A DNA stretch of 64,000 nt from the NCBI GenBank assembly GCA_039881145.1, contig JAYKKI010000038.1:6126501-6190500 (forward strand). The letters are read 5' to 3'. The position numbers and the translations under genes are program-made. The stretch is from Druceiella hillmani (taxonomy: Eukaryota > Arthropoda > Insecta > Lepidoptera > Hepialidae). The notes beneath the pieces were generated by a model. The model saw only the letters and a program-made list of their open reading frames with translations. It ran no database searches and had not been told where the DNA came from. Shown here piece by piece: positions 1 to 12,859 of the stretch; the first letter of the stretch is position 1; each line of letters opens with the position of its first letter.

Positions 1-170
1 CTGTCTGCTACAGAAATTTGGTCTAGTAATAAAACAGAAAATGCGCATATTTCTGAATATCTATCATTTAAAAATATTCATACTGAAATTTGGGGTGGAT
101 TGAGGATGGTATCTAATTAATTACTATAATGTTTTTTCTAATTCCATATATATATATATATATATATATA

Positions 171-218
<48 letters not shown>

Positions 219-764
219 TATATATCATGAATCATTTAAAAGGGCTAGTTATAAGCTTCTCAAAAATATGTTTTCATAATTTTAGGCAGCATATCTTTAG
301 AGATATACGAAAAATATGTAAAATAAATGTATTTTAAAAGCCCACTCACAGGTTGTAGGAAAACCATAGCGACGATTATAGGTACAATAATTTTTTAAAT
401 ATCCACCATGTTTTCACGTCTGTGAAAGAAATAGCGGGCAATATGTTTATTTTGTGAAACATTTATATTTATTAAAAGTGGTCTCGAACGTACCGATTTT
501 GCGGCATTTCTATCGATATGAGGACTGTTTTACCGAAAAACCCTTTATGTTTTACGGGGAATATCTCGATCGTATGATATTACGGGTTTTATGTTTCCGA
601 TATATTTTGAGGAACATCTTTGTGTGCAAACCGACGTTTTAGGCGTTTCCTGAGTAGATTCACTTATCTATATAATTTAATATTGTCATTCATTGGCATT
701 ATATAGATGAAAAACTTTTACCGTGTTATTTATAGTGAATTATCGAAGAATTTCTAACTGCCTA
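1..764. other. AT-rich non-coding DNA, left edge
   Basis: No gene is recognised. A frame open from the window edge runs to a TAA at about 117 (39 codons, no ATG needed because the edge cuts it); it resembles nothing I know and could be the tail of something outside the window. A 62-codon frame at 454-642 begins with GTG, not ATG, and shows no motif. The only clear structure is the (TA)n tract listed separately. Confidence 0.5.
146..225. repeat. (TA)n microsatellite, interrupted
   Basis: About 80 bases of nearly pure TA repeat, interrupted by one TGTC and one AAA. It is self-complementary and prone to slippage. Confidence 0.97.
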
Positions 765-3109
765 ATGAAAATGTCATCCAATGGAGAACCGACTACAAGC
801 ATGAGTGCAAAAAGAAAAAACTACTCACAATTTTACAGAAAGAACGGGAAAAAGGATTTTCAAATTGGCTCCAAAACAATTGTAAAGGTCCAAACTGTGC
901 CTATTCCAGGAATTGTCTAAGGATATAACAATTATTTCAGGAACAGACGCACTCAAGAAACATAATTCATAATAAGCACACGTGGAAAATGAAATCACAA
1001 TCAAAGATTTATTTACAGACACAGCGCGTAAAAATCCGATATACAAGTTAAACAAGGTAAATATTATGTAAACGAGCATTTCACTAATTTTTACTTACCT
1101 GTACTTTATAATATTATTTTACTATATTTATACCAGTGTACACTAGGTACACTTTTCCTACTTTCCTTTCATCTTTTCAGGTGAAATAAGATTACCTACG
1201 TTAGTTGCTGAACATGACCAACCATTCACCATCATTAAGTATTTACCGAAACTGATAATGTCCGTTAAGAAATAAAATGTTTCACGACGAAAACTCACGC
1301 CGCAGTCGCATCAGATATTAAAGGTAAAGAAAGTTGATAGTTTATGTGAAGATCTGAGGCAAACTAAGTCTTAATTTACTGTTGACGAGTCCACTGATGT
1401 TAGCACCGCCAAACATGCTTAGTTGCGCGATATGTAAAAAAGCATCGCGCAACAGAGATTGTTTCCTTATTTCTTGGGAAGGTGCTAATGCAATATCCTC
1501 ATTCAAAAATATCCTAAATTCTTTTACTAGCAACAATATACTATATAAAAATAATCTAATAGATTTTGCATCTGATGGGACAAATGTAATGATGGAGCGT
1601 AATAATTATTTTGCTACATTGTTTCAAAATGAAATTTCCGATACTGAAGTGTACACGTTCATTCATTTCATCTTTGTGTATGAAGCACAAAGATGAAACG
1701 ATTGGCAAAGCTGCCACGCTTCATAGGGGACATTGTAAGGGATATTTATAATTTATTTTCTTTAAGCCCAAAACAATTTGCAGACTTAAAAAACGTCCAA
1801 ATTGTTTGTGACTTGAAAGTACAAACAATTCTTCACCGATCTCAGGGGGTGGTTATCAGAACACGCAGCAGTAAAAAGAGTATAACTTTTATAATTTTTC
1901 TTGTAAAACTATTTTTCATAGAATGTATCTAATAATATTTTAGCTGCATAAAATATATTACAAAAATTTCGTGACCCTACTTCTTTACTATTTTTGTAAT
2001 TTATTATTTTGTAACTATAGATTTTGTGTGTTCAATTATTTAACGATTAAACAAAGAAATGCGAGCAGAACACACAATTATAATGATTATATGAAAAAGT
2101 AAGTTAAACAATAAGAACCGTTTTTAATTTTTTTTTAAAAAGAGAATATTTAACGATTATTTCGGTCAAAAATGTTGATTTTAAAAATCCCAAAAATTTT
2201 ATGGATGTATAAAATTTTATGGATGCTGTATGTTATGGAGCACTGGCGTCTAATATGCTATTCTGCCCAGATAAAATTAATTATTTAAATGCTTAGCTTT
2301 TTACATCGATGGTTGCTAGCAAATAATTGCGCGCTTTCTGTTGAAAAATAATGCAATACTATGTTTAGAAGTAACTAAACCAACTAATGTTAAAAGTGGT
2401 AAAATTGCTTCCGTAATTCCGGTTCGTAGACCTTCTTCAATATTGATCCGAACAATGATTTCGAACAAACTGATACAGAGTGGCGAATTTTATTAAACTG
2501 CAGCGATGACATTCAAATGTTTTCTTTATTGTCAACTTTTATCTTTCTTATTTCATCATTACCCAATAATGTTGAACGCATGTTCTCGCACATTAATTTT
2601 ACTAAAACGAAATAACAAAACAGGCCATTTATTGAGTCAATCACTGGTCTATTAGACACAAAACGACAATTAAATAGACTTTATTGTTATGACTTTGAAA
2701 TTAGTACATAGATGACTGCGGCTGTGGTCAAAGAATATTGGCACGATCCTAAAGTTCGTTCGAATTAATTAGATTTAACTTTGAACAGTATTCGATATTT
2801 GGTTTTAGAAATTTTCATGTTATTAATTTCTTAAATAATGTAATAACTACGAACAGCCGCCTTATTACATAACTTCTGATAATGGTCTTCAGCTTAGCTA
2901 TGCTTTCTATTATCTAATCTGTGACTCTATGAGAAATATGACGATAAAAAGGTTCTCAATTCATCGGATTTTTTTTAAAATAGTGAAATTATCAAATAAA
3001 GAATCTTAAATGAAATATTGAAATTTTACATATGCCGATTTTTGGTACAAATAAACCGATTTTAGAGGGTAATCCTACCGATTTCATATTTTGACGCTAG
3101 AGACCACTG
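765..3109 (+). pseudogene. Decayed hAT-superfamily transposase (ZNF862/SCAND3-like type)
   Basis: A broken hAT transposase copy on the plus strand, read across several frames. The start (ATG at 765, then KRKNYSQFYRK at about 810) resembles the N-terminus of the insect hAT group related to ZNF862/SCAND3. At about 1375-1405 the translation is FTVDESTDVS, which carries the first conserved Asp of the RNase H-like core. At about 1561-1605 it is DFASDGTNVMMERNN, which carries the second. At 1662-1800 follow an HSFHLC-like segment and RLAKLPRF..DIVRDIYNLFSLSPKQ. At about 2480-2760 lies the C-terminal dimerisation region (FSLLSTF..., SLPNNVERMFSHINFTKTK). Stops and frameshifts occur throughout and the 1930-2400 stretch is unreadable, so the copy is dead. 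TAGAGACCACTG ending at 3109 looks like a hAT terminal repeat; I found no matching left end, so the 5' side is probably truncated. Family assignment is by recalled motifs. Confidence 0.75.
1666..1698. repeat. Hairpin inside the hAT relic
   Basis: A 13-bp perfect inverted repeat (TTTCATCTTTGTG at 1666-1678, its complement at 1686-1698) with a 7-base loop. It sits exactly where the transposase frame breaks after the HSFHLC-like motif, so it probably arose by a local templated insertion. Confidence 0.8.
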
Positions 3110-3935
3110 GTCAACCGTTTAATAAAAATGGTGTAACTTTAATATTTATTAGTGTTTAAATATATATTCTCGCAGTGCGAGTTCAACTACTACTTTATAG
3201 GTTTTTTTTTGCGTTAGGTTTGTTTCATTTTGGAAGTTCGATAATAATAAATAATAATAATAATCACATTAGTTTTCCCGTTTGCGTGGATGTGACAATA
3301 TGAGCGGCTTAATTTTACTTAAAGATCTACACCAAAACGCGAATAAAAATATTTTTGAGTTGTATAATGTAACCTGTTCCTACATGACACTGTTCATCGC
3401 GAATGTATCAATTGTCGTCAATACGATTGGTTCAGCGGCTTAAAGATCAATGAAAGTCTCTGTCTCATAGCTTGTCTCTTTATATCCTTTATGTTGCGTG
3501 TGATGATTCAAATAGAAGACTGAGCTACATGCAAGTGAGTACAATATCAAAATCTATTATGTCGTACTCATACGATGCGATTTCAGCAAACATACAAATA
3601 AACATATATTAAAAGACAGATAAAATGTGTTAAACTTTATATTATATATGAATAAGACTTGTAATAATTTTTTCCCAAAAAAAACTGCCTATAAAATCTC
3701 TATGATTATTAACAAAAATTGCAATTTTTTTAAATACCGGCCAAGCGCCACTGTTATTGCCTGTGCATTATAAATATATTTTAGATTAATGTAATAAATA
3801 AACAAATCGGTCTAGCTGTGTTAATATTTTTTCTTTTCACGGAAAACGTTCCTGATTTTCGCATAATAAAGATGGTACAACTGAAATTAAAAATTAGCCG
3901 AGTAATCGTGTACATTGTTGCGGTTGAAGTTTCTC
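3110..3935. other. AT-rich non-coding stretch
   Basis: No gene or element recognised. A short (AAT)n run lies at 3240-3264. The rest is AT-rich unique-looking sequence. Confidence 0.5.
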
Positions 3936-3939
3936 CTTG

Positions 3940-4200
3940 ACCCCACCGGCTAGTGTCGTCGCGCGAATCGCTCGTGAGAAAGCCGCTCGTCCGTCCGCGC
4001 GACGCGTCGACCGCGCCGCAAAAACATCGCCGAGCGGTCCTCGCTTCACGCACGACAAGGCGCGCCGACGTCGTCGTCCACTGACGGGCTTCTTATCAAT
4101 ATTGCCGTGTGGGTCGCTTAAAAACCTTTGTGGAAGGTCTCAAGATATGAGTCCTCAAAGTCGTTGTGTCGGGCGATGTAAACGATCCGAGTCACGAGCG
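3940..4200. promoter_or_regulatory. GC/CpG-rich islet
   Basis: An abrupt GC- and CpG-rich patch in AT-rich surroundings, densest at 3950-4085. A 109-codon frame crosses it but is Arg/Ser/Pro-rich with no family motif, as expected of any frame over GC-rich DNA. Candidate cis-regulatory element by composition only. Confidence 0.35.
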
Positions 4201-5186
4201 TTCCGAACCACGAGTTATCCTAATATTCTTTACAAAATAATTTTAAATCATTTGCTTAAATTTTAAACATATCTTAATGTAATATAATGTTTTATTAATC
4301 AGAAGAGAAAAAATAAAAGTAAGGTTTACTACGACTTGCATTTTGTGTTGAAAGGTATTTCAAACTTTAGCAAATATGAAAACTTTTGTACAAACTGTTA
4401 TACAGTGTTGTTACAAAGATTGGACCCTCAGCAGACTAAGTTCTTTTTTGGTTGATATTTAGTCTTAAAAATATACTTTGCTATCTGAGGCAATTCTCCA
4501 TGTATCCTTTACGTAGTCGATGAAGTGAAGACAATTTCAAAAAGTGAAGTTTGCTTCAGAATTTTCAACGTTACGATTAATGCGAAACATTTGTCACTGT
4601 TTAACATTATACAGTTTCACGTCTTCTCTTTGTTTTTGTTTGAAAATCAGGAAAGAGACGATATGTAATATTGTTAGTTAACCCGAGTTTGGTTTGATTT
4701 GATTTTATTTCATTTGAACTGATAAAATTTTTGGGGTTTAGCGTGAAAAACTTTTTAAGCTCCTGGCAAGCGTAGATTGAAAACTTAATATATCTGACAT
4801 TAACTTATCTCCAACGTAAGTTATATATGTTTGCGTATGATTTTTCATAACGGTGACTAATATTCATTTAGAAAATCTGAATTATAAATACCTCGGACCT
4901 TTGAGAGATAGTCATCACGTAATTTGTTTAAACGCGTCTGTTGGAAATGGATTTGTCTTATAATTAATAACTGAGGGAAAATTAGTTATGAAAAGATAAA
5001 TGAAAGTTTTGAACTTTTTTGTCTTTAAACATTCATCTAGAAATAAATTGTTGTATGGACATAAATCTCTACATATGATAAAATTGTAACAGAGTGAATT
5101 CTGTACATGGAAAATATTAAAAAAAAGAGTGATTGATTTAGAGTAAAGAATGATAACGAAAGCCAGAAAACCTGTTTTTAGAATTT
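4201..5186. other. AT-rich non-coding stretch
   Basis: I see no gene, repeat or notable motif here. Confidence 0.5.
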
Positions 5187-5290
5187 TTGTCTGTTCGTAT
5201 GTATGTTAATTTGTGTGTCAATTACGCGAAATCCACTGGACAGATTTTGATGAAATTTGGTATGGATATACCTAAGACCAACATACAAGA
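5187..5290 (+). repeat. Fragment of a dispersed arthropod repeat
   Basis: The stretch TGTCTGTTCGTATGTATG... followed by GGACAGATTTTGATGAAATT and TGGTATGGATATA matches, from memory, a sequence scattered in many insect genomes as part of transposable elements. I cannot name the parent element. Confidence 0.5.
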
Positions 5291-6630
5291 AAAAAAATTC
5301 TAATAACTTTTCTTATTCCAAATTTTACGTGAATGAAGTCGTAGGCTATATTCAATATGTCTAGCTATATCCTTGGGACATAGAATTTTCAAGAGAAGGA
5401 AAACATATATTCGTTCTGATATCGAATGATTCATAATAATAACAATAGATAGTTTACAATATTTTGGAAGGCGAGTAATATTCATCAAATGTTAATATTA
5501 CTTATTGTGATATCTGTGTATGATATGTGAAGTCGGTCTAAGTATTTTATCATTCTTTAATATATTTTAAGGATAAAAGGGGCCAATCATTGAAATTGAC
5601 TAATAAACGTAATGAATCGTTAATGAATTATGGACATCCGTTAATAATGTAATATTTCTGTATTGTTATATTAAATTTAATTTGAAACTGAGACGAATTT
5701 CTATTCAATGCTAGTTCCATAAATACTATTTTACTGCAGGAAATGGTGATGGTAATCGGCTATACATATATTTACGTCTACATAATGTATCTGTAAAGTA
5801 ACTAGCCTATATCTAGCTATCTTTTATCATTCCACTGAAGACTTTCAAAATTACAATTACTTTTAATACAATTGAAATTTCATTAAATTAATTGTTTTTT
5901 CATTGGACGGTGTTTGTCAGTAACCATTAATTATCACAGTATATTTACCTTTCCGAGAATATATTTTCATAGGGGTGATTCGGTCCATTATTTTGAAAAT
6001 ATAAAGAAAGAAACAAAAATAATGTTTTAAAAAAACTTTTTTTCTTAAATTATTTTTGTTAATTTTTCGTATTCAGAATAATGAATCACAGTTATGATGA
6101 GAATTATGTAAACAGGTTCAGTCAGGTCAGTTGACCTCATGAGCGATATTTATATTTGAAAAAGGGTTTCCTAATTGTTTTTAAGGTTTTATTCGTCCGG
6201 GTGCTCCAGGGCCTGTCAACGTATTAAAGTGATTTTGTGATAACAAATTAATTTTTTTTTAACTTTCGTATTGTGCCGGGCAGAAATAGTTGAATTTTTA
6301 AGGAAAAATACAATCTGCATATCTTTCGCTAATTCTGTCTTATGTACGGTTGAAACCGATCCCGGTTTCGTGTTATCGTACTGTTTACATAAAGAAGAAA
6401 TTTTAGTTTATTTCTAGGGTTTGTCACAAAAGTAGTTTATCCAATAGAGACTATTATAGTATTCAGAGAGACATAATATGTTTTTTTGGAATGCGCAGGT
6501 AATGAATAAAAAACCATTAATGAGTTAACAATAAATAATGCTTATATAAAATAAAAGCGTATTAAAGATAATTAATCGAACAACATATACAACTTATAAT
6601 ATTCCATTAGTAGTTCTCACCGCAATACTG
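5291..6630. other. AT-rich non-coding stretch
   Basis: No gene or element recognised. The short frames present lack motifs and are interrupted on all sides. Confidence 0.5.
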
Positions 6631-6639
6631 CGATATGAT

Positions 6640-6960
6640 TTTGCCAACAATCATTTTCCGTCATCAATATTCACCTACGCCACCACGCTGTGTTATCGAT
6701 ACAGCAGAACATATCCAGCTCAGGGCCAGGTGTGGAGATAGCACGGTACTCGGTGCGGCATATGGGCGCTCCGTTGCTCATGAATATGGATCGAGTCTAC
6801 TTCCGATGTCGCTGGGGGAAGAAAAATGTGAGCAAACGACCGCTGGGACGGCGGCGGCGGCGGGTCACCTCGCGGCCGGCGCGCCCTTCGCTCGACGCCA
6901 CTCGAGTCGCTTCTCTTCATGTCAGTTAACGCTTCCAGGCAGAAAATGCACCCTGCAATA
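6640..6960. promoter_or_regulatory. GC/CpG-rich islet
   Basis: A GC-rich patch densest at 6765-6910, including GGCGGCGGCGG and CGCGGCCGGCGCGCC. Three overlapping frames cross it (131 codons in the longest), all compositionally driven. Candidate regulatory DNA by composition only. Confidence 0.35.
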
Positions 6961-9380
6961 TTGGCCTAGTGCAGTTAAAAAAATTACTGCCCTGAAAAAA
7001 ATATTATCCACTCCTGCATTAGATATATAGTATGTAATAATTTAGAGAGTTTTGCGCAATACGCAAGATATTTATTATAATTGCATACTCCATGTATGCA
7101 ACGATATTTTATTGTAAAAAACTGTGCAGATTCTATGGAAGTTCAGCAAGAGGAATAAACTGCACGACACAAGTTGAGTGTTAAGTGTTTATCGATGAAG
7201 TTGCAATTTTATACGGAAATATTCAAAAAAAAAATTTCGTTTGAAAAGTTTTATTTTGGCGAAGCAAGGTGTTATCTACGTACTTATGATATTTTAAAAG
7301 CAGCTGATTTACGTTGCTGCTGTTAAAATCGCTAAACAGGAATTTAGGAATTCTTTAAAGGAAATTTGTACCACCTCTTAATAAATTATAGTTTCGTCTT
7401 ACAAAAGTATTCTATATTACGACACAAATTATTATTACGACAGAAATTAATTGGCAAAAATTAAATTAGAGAGCCTGATGGATAACTTTTCAGGGATGTT
7501 TCCAGCTGTGATTTTTGTAGTCAAACGTACGATGTTATACTGCCTATGGATGTTGTACTACGTGTGGATCGTGCAGTAGGGGAAGGGCAATCTTCTCGAG
7601 TTTCACCAGCAGTTCTTGATTGCTCGTATATGCCGTAACTTTCAGACATGAAGATGTGGTAAATAACATGAGTACGGGATGACTAGACTTTAACTGTTGT
7701 TCCTTTCTGGTTGATTTCTGTTTCGAGCTCCATTTTGCGATGAACCTAACGATTACGTATAGCATCCACTTTTCTGACAGGTGACAATCCTTTCATTTTT
7801 GTGTCATTTCAACAGAGAACAACACTAATCTTACGCTCTTTTTGATTTAAACGATTCAATGTTAATAATTTAGTATTGTTTTCACACTTAATTTCTATCG
7901 TCCAATTAGCTCGGTCGCAAAGGAATCTGTTTCCAATGTAGTGTGTTTTTGAAATTCTTAGTTTTCGGATTGTCACTGGATAGATTTGAAGTGGAAAGTT
8001 CCGGAACAAAAGCGATTGAATCATATATAATACTATGCAATTAGAATTCGTAATGAAAAATAACGTGAATTTTTAACTTACCCATGATGTGGTGAAACCC
8101 AAGTGGGAATAAAATACAGAAAAACTAATGGTTGATTTTCAAAATAATAATAACGTAACTTTAAAGCAAAATATATTTTAATTTAAAATTTAACGATAAG
8201 CCAAACAATAAAGCATTAGCTTAAGGAACTGGCATTAAAATTTATTAAAATATTTGTTTAAATGTTTGTATTATTTATATTATAACTTTTCAGAGATTTA
8301 AAAAAAATCTATTCCACGTTTCGTTAAGCTTTACTTAGGCTGGATATGGAAATATTTGCAATTATCAATAGCCAATTTTTTCACTTTTCTTTCCTAAGTT
8401 AAAAATAGCTTCATTTCCATTGTTTGATAATGACCAATGTGAAAATTACTTCGCAAATTGGCGATTTAGTATCAAAACTACAAGGCTAACCTACAAAAAT
8501 ATGTCATTTTAAATGATTTAGTCTCTTTGTTTAGCTTCTGTCTCTTTACATACTGCAATCTTAGAACCTCTATGTTCTTGTTAATATAATAGTTATAGTG
8601 ATATCATATTAGTAAAAATATAGAACATTTCTATAAATAAAAATAGATATTTTGAAAAAAAAACATCATGCCGCCAGAAATGTCTTCTAAAAGTGAAATA
8701 TAAATCAATTAATTTTATAGAAATATCTAAATATCACAAAGCTAATGAGATTTTAAGGAATGAGCCGTTTAACTACATAGAATGTAGTTTTGTAGTGGCA
8801 ATTTTTAATAAGAAACATATTCTGGTTTCTAACCTAGAATATATCAAGAACCAGTGCAACCAGTGCAAATGCAACAAATGCACTTATGACGTTTGCGCAG
8901 GCTGAATGTGTTGTTACTGCTACCGCCCGAGTAACCACAAATATCCTACTGAAAAATATAACCAGCCGCCACATACCATACAAGTGCGCAGAGCGGCTCA
9001 TATACGAGCCCCGATAAGTTCCCGTTTTTACAATTAATGCTTCTACATTTGACAGGGTTACGAGAGAGTCCAAGTATTATTCCTATTCAACGATGCATTA
9101 ATGCTTTCACTTATTATATAAGTATATATTCTCTAAATGCCTTAAAGATCGAAATAATTATTTCCAATGAAGATACGGTGCTCAAAAATATCACGTTCTA
9201 TGAACATGTGTGACTCTACTCTTTTATTTAGAAGTTCTCCAATGAAATTCTACCAACATCGCCATATTCTACGTAGCTGCAGAAAATTTATTCTATGACT
9301 TGCCTTTCGAAATTGTATGTGCGGGGTACGGGCTATCTCACCATGTTCCGTTAAGAATTACAACGTACAATAGTCAGAAT
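6961..9380. other. AT-rich stretch with one codon-like frame
   Basis: No recognised gene. A minus-strand frame at 7544-7765 (73 codons) has fairly balanced amino-acid use (SSHPVLMLFTTSSCLKV... VKLEKIALPLLHDPHVV) and might be an eroded coding fragment; I cannot match it to a family. A mildly GC-richer patch lies at 8900-9060. The rest is featureless. Confidence 0.35.
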
Positions 9381-9750
9381 TTAGCTAGAGGTTATCTCTA
9401 TCCCCCAGAAATATTCGGAAAAAAATAGCCCAATGGCCTTCTTTCCAATATTAAGGGATTTATCCATTAAAAATACAAAGTTGAAAATATCAGCTTTAGA
9501 ACTTAAGCACTGAGTCAATTCAAAGTTGGGAGGGCGTTCAGCATTTGTGGTATCACCAGGCAAATGACCCACCAAAAGTGGCAAGGCTTCCATAGAACAC
9601 GTTTTGTATGCTTTGATTACCTGTTCTCCACAAAAACATTATGAAGCCCAAATTGATAGAGTTTAGACCGATAAACCTAAAAACGCCCACCCCCAACGAG
9701 CCGAGCCTGGGCAGTATTATTTTAATTATATCTTGATAATTATTGAACAT
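9381..9750 (-). pseudogene. Possible decayed coding segment, family unknown
   Basis: Two minus-strand frames abut and slightly overlap here (9553-9750 and 9381-9593). Read as one interrupted segment they give about 120 residues of non-repetitive, hydrophobic/aromatic sequence, including GSLGVGVFRFIGLNS, then LPLLVGHLPGDTTNAERPP, and SLNIGKKAIGLFFSEYFWG. The amino-acid texture is more protein-like than the AT-rich surroundings, and the overlap suggests a frameshift. I do not recognise the family; an eroded transposon protein is a reasonable guess. It could also be chance, because no catalytic motif or splice signal supports it. Confidence 0.25.
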
Positions 9751-10065
9751 AAAAATCTAAGATGAACGTTTTTGGAATTTATTTAATTGCAAGTTTGTCA
9801 ATAGGTAATATTGTAATTATTTTGAAAATTTAATACTACTTGGTCTTTGTATCAAATTTATTTAACAAACTTACGTGAGTCAATATCCGTAGGCTGGCCC
9901 GGGAGAATAAGTTTCATCTGTGCTATATACTTTCTGTGTTGCAAAAATATAACATAACATGGATCGACGTAGTAAACCCAACACCCTAATGAGAAACAAT
10001 GTTATGATGTTGACAAATAGAATATTTCAGAATTTACGACGAAAGTTGTTTCTTATCCACTATCA

Positions 10066-10091
10066 TTAGTCCGCGGCTTCGCACGCATGCA
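10066..10091 (+). repeat. Short fragment of a dispersed repeat
   Basis: AGTCCGCGGCTTCGCACGC resembles a motif I know from repeats abundant in insect genomes. It is only about 25 bases long, so the assignment is weak. Confidence 0.35.
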
Positions 10092-10130
10092 TATTCCATT
10101 AAGGCGCTGAGATTTATCCTTGATTTGATA

Positions 10131-10915
10131 CTACCTATAGCAAAACCTGTTTATATATTATGATATATATTTACCTGTTTACGAATAAATCGTGTTCTGA
10201 TCTATTTTATGTATATGTAACGTCAGTGGGACGAATGCTTTACAGTTTTATTTACGTTTACTTAGTATGTCATATACGTATTAGTGTGGCCTTGGATAAT
10301 AATTATAATTATTTTAGTCGAGCAATTAAGCGGAAAAGAATTTTTTTATCAAAAATGTATATTGGCATTGTAGTACACTTTAGAGCTTTTTTTCCTTATT
10401 GAAAGTGTTTCATAATGCACCGAGGTCTTAATATTTTTTTCTAAATATATTATTTTTGTTAATTAAATGTGATATAAATGTCAAAACTTCTTTGACATAG
10501 TTGACTAACCTGCTGAATATTATAATTTTTCGTAATTAAATATGGTTTTCTTATAGCAATAAAATATAATGAAAACAATTTAAGACAAGTAATGCAGGTT
10601 TTTCTATATTCTAATGTAGTGTAATTTTTTTGATTTTAATTTTTAATTTTTTTGAAATTTTTTTTCTTAACATTTGATCATTAAATATTCAAAACTATTT
10701 TATTCACGATTTAAGCTTTGCTGTAAATTGCATGTAAACATTGCACATAAAACTTTTTAATTTTCAAATTGAGCTTGACCACTTTCTCTTACTAAATAAT
10801 ACTGATAAAAACGAATTTTTTTTATTAATAAAAATACTTTCATTAAAAGTGGGTCGCATTAAAATAGTGTGTCGTCTGCAAAAAAAAAGAACGCTAAAGT
10901 AATACAAATGGTTAA
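10131..10915. other. AT-rich non-coding stretch
   Basis: Very AT-rich; nothing recognised. Confidence 0.5.
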
Positions 10916-10919
10916 AAAC

Positions 10920-11240
10920 TAAGTCAATCTGTAAGTCGGCACATTCCCACAGCGGGTGTTACCCTTGTAGTACAAACTAGTTGACACGCCGCGGCCGAAG
11001 CGCCCGACGGTCGCTCCACCGTCCCGTCGCCGATAAAAATCTCCACCCCTGGAATAAGTAACGTGCTTATAATTACCAGCGGAAGGAAACGGACCGGCGA
11101 CCCCCGCGATCCGCCACTCGATACATAACATTTGCATTCGATTACCATAAATATATCCCGTTCAGTGTATCGGTAGGTCAGTTTAACGTTTGCTCTGACG
11201 GTACAGTCGAACGCCGGCTCGCTGTGATATATTTTGTCTT
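10920..11240. promoter_or_regulatory. GC-rich islet with an octamer at its edge
   Basis: GC/CpG-rich patch densest at 10980-11115. An ATTTGCAT octamer (a POU-domain site in animals) lies at 11130-11137. Two overlapping minus-strand frames (108 and 72 codons) cross it but show no family signature. Confidence 0.35.
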
Positions 11241-12850
11241 TTATAGTCATATGAATAAGGTAACGTTTTTAGATCTCGGTTTCAGGCATGTGAGAGTTGC
11301 AAGCAAGTTCGAAAATTTAAAAAGAAAACGTAAAAAGGAAGCGCCTGGGATTTTATATTTATTTTTTATTGTAGAAAAAAATGTTAATCTAATTAACTAA
11401 TATTTGTATACTATTGTAATTATGAACTTAGTTATTACGAACTTTATAACTCCAAAAATAAAAACAATAATGGGATGTCCCTTGCAGATTTTCCTGGAAT
11501 CACTACAATAACTGTAATATTTAATAAAAAATTAAAATATATTCAATCTAATTTGTACCAGTTCCCAATGAAGGAAATTCTTTGACATAATTATCGTATT
11601 GCTCTATCACTATTTCTGAGTAAATACGGTGCCATAGCTCTATCATGGCTGCCTAGTCTAATATTTTAGAGGGTTATGTAGTCACTTTCGTGAGTGGTTT
11701 CGAGAGAAGTGTTATTGTATCTCCGTTTTCTTTGAAATGCGGACGATGTAACTTTTCTCGAATTATGTTAAAATATTCCTCTTTGTAGCAGTATGTGCTC
11801 TTAATAAATAATATATAAACCAGCTTCATTGCTTTTTATTTTAAACGACATGATATAATGTAGATGATAATTATGTTAAAATTTGATCTTAAAATTTCAT
11901 GTAATAATTTTTAGTTTGCATCAGATTAAATGAAGATTTTTTTAACATTATTTTTTTACAATAGCTAGCTATTTTAATAGATTTACTAGAATTAATATTG
12001 CCATATTTTAATATTTATGATTAGCCACGAAGTTAAGCTATTTTTGGGACTGATTGATAGAGTATTAGTCAGTAGATGCTTCTGTGTGCTAAAAATATTT
12101 GATTACAACCGAATTCTGTTACATTTATTTATTGTCTTATTTTCTACTCTGCATTTGAAAATTGTTCGAGTCGTATTTATACTCCAATGTTTTCATTTAA
12201 ACAGCATCTTTCATACAGATTTGTTTTGCTTCCTTCATTCTTATATATATTCGTAATTTACTTGGTACGATTGTTCAACAAATGGCTATGTAGCAAATAA
12301 TATGCCTTTCATATAATGTCCAGTTCCTAACCCTAAAGAAAGAAAATATAAATTGTTCAATACTTACATGTAGGTCGAATTACAAAGTAATTAGAGGTAT
12401 TTTCATTCTTCATATGTTGAGCTTCATATGTACTCAATATTTATTTTATGTATACACGCTAAACTCCTCGAATTAATTTTTATCCAATTATTTTATACTT
12501 TTATTTGTAAATATAGCTCTCTATATAGAATCGCAACAACCTACGCTCCCGCAAATATAAAACAGAGAGAAGAAAATACGTTTAGACCACGGTTTATTTA
12601 TTTAACTGAAATAAACATGACATAAATAGCAAGTAATTTTCTTTTTGAATAAATTCAGCGTCATTTCATATTCGGCGTCATTTCATATTTTTTACTTTCT
12701 TCCTCATGGTAAGTATAAATTTATGTCGAGACACGATTCGATGTGTGCATTGTAAGTAGTTTATCTGTTAAAATATCTGGCTGTCATCTGTCAAAAGTTT
12801 GTAATAATTATACTAAATAGATAAAAAACCTGGTTGGACATCATTTAACA
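11241..12850. other. AT-rich non-coding stretch
   Basis: No gene or element recognised. The frames at 12017-12256 and 12428-12625 are Phe/Leu/Ile-rich, as chance frames in AT-rich DNA are. Confidence 0.5.
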
Positions 12851-12859
12851 CCTATTGGT

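Noticed and set aside
146..225. (TA)n tracts as centromeric or telomeric repeats
   Set aside because: They are short, dispersed microsatellites in otherwise unique sequence; no telomere-type repeat is present.
2236..2250. CACTGGCGTC as a second end of the hAT relic
   Set aside because: It lies inside the relic between the core and the C-terminal region, and does not match the end at 3109 beyond CACTGG.
3937..4266. 109-codon plus-strand open frame
   Set aside because: It starts with TTG-like or internal codons over a GC islet, is low-complexity Arg/Ser/Pro, and matches no family.
6635..7030. 131-codon plus-strand open frame
   Set aside because: Most of its length is a GC-rich islet with poly-Ala from a GGC run; overlapping frames exist on both strands.
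7777..7815. Pyrimidine tract plus CAACAG as a real 3' splice site
   Set aside because: No convincing exon follows, and such sequences are frequent in AT-rich DNA.
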